Source: Jatrophihabitans sp. (GTDB taxonomy: Bacteria; Actinomycetota; Actinomycetes; Mycobacteriales; Jatrophihabitantaceae). From it: a DNA stretch of 5,898 nucleotides. The notes below the pieces were generated by a model. It worked only from the letters and a program-made list of their open reading frames with translations. It was not told where the DNA came from and made no database searches. A program made the position numbers and the translations under genes. Below are positions 5,896 through 5,898 of this stretch, one piece after another. Within the stretch, counting starts at the first letter, position 1; every line of letters begins with the position of its first letter. The stretch lies in NCBI GenBank assembly GCA_025966255.1, contig JAOPVG010000112.1, positions 1 to 5,898 of the forward strand, in the 5' to 3' direction.

Positions 5896-5898
5896 GCA
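5892..5898 (+). CDS. sufC: Start of sufC, Fe-S assembly ATPase (only 7 bases in window)
   Basis: ATGAGCA at the right edge begins a frame overlapping the sufD stop by ATGA, with GGAG at 5877-5880 about 11 nt upstream. The identification as SufC, the ABC-type ATPase of the SufBCD complex, rests on the conserved actinobacterial order sufR-B-D-C and not on protein sequence. A sufS desulfurase, sufU and sufT usually follow. Confidence 0.6.

Noticed and set aside
1..5898. Search for a novel defence, mobile or RNA-based system
   Set aside because: All coding regions belong to well-known families, gene order follows the actinobacterial suf locus, and no tRNA, CRISPR, IS ends or attachment-like repeats were seen.

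Overview
The window comes from a high-GC Gram-positive bacterium, most probably an Actinomycetota member. The evidence is strong G/C bias at third codon positions, frequent GTG starts, and an actinobacterial-type suf operon headed by a SufR regulator (sufR-sufB-sufD-sufC). It looks like a housekeeping chromosomal locus. I see no mobile element, RNA gene, CRISPR array or phage signature, so I do not claim a new system here. The interesting material is the regulatory architecture.

Left half (minus strand): plsC-like acyltransferase (2458 to 1787), then an ABC exporter ATPase (1746 to 814), then its ABC-2 permease partner (749 to beyond the left edge). All three read leftward. Right half (plus strand): sufR (2531-3250), sufB (3254-4684), sufD (4747-5895) and the first bases of sufC (5892 onward). 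A 72-bp divergent intergenic region (2459-2530) separates the two halves and is unusually dense in symmetry. It holds a -10-like box for each direction, a 9-bp inverted repeat, a 10-bp perfect palindrome, and a partly symmetric sequence over the sufR -10 box and start codon that is a candidate SufR operator.

Function: SufB and SufD form the scaffold that, with the ATPase SufC, assembles Fe-S clusters. SufR carries a winged helix plus a C-terminal cysteine set and probably senses Fe-S status and represses the operon, including itself. The ABC pair resembles DrrAB-type drug or lipid exporters. In Mycobacterium tuberculosis an equivalent ABC pair lies beside sufR, but with the mannosyltransferase gene mptB between them. 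Here a small PlsC-type acyltransferase occupies that place. The SufB gene lacks the intein known from M. tuberculosis SufB.

Translation signals split in two. The three genes that could head transcripts (plsC, the ABC ATPase, sufR) all start with GTG, lack a Shine-Dalgarno sequence, and have a -10-like hexamer ending exactly 6 nt before the GTG, as expected for leaderless mRNAs. Genes inside the operons have ATG starts with Shine-Dalgarno motifs, and two of the gene junctions are bridged by very short ORFs that end in ATGA overlaps.
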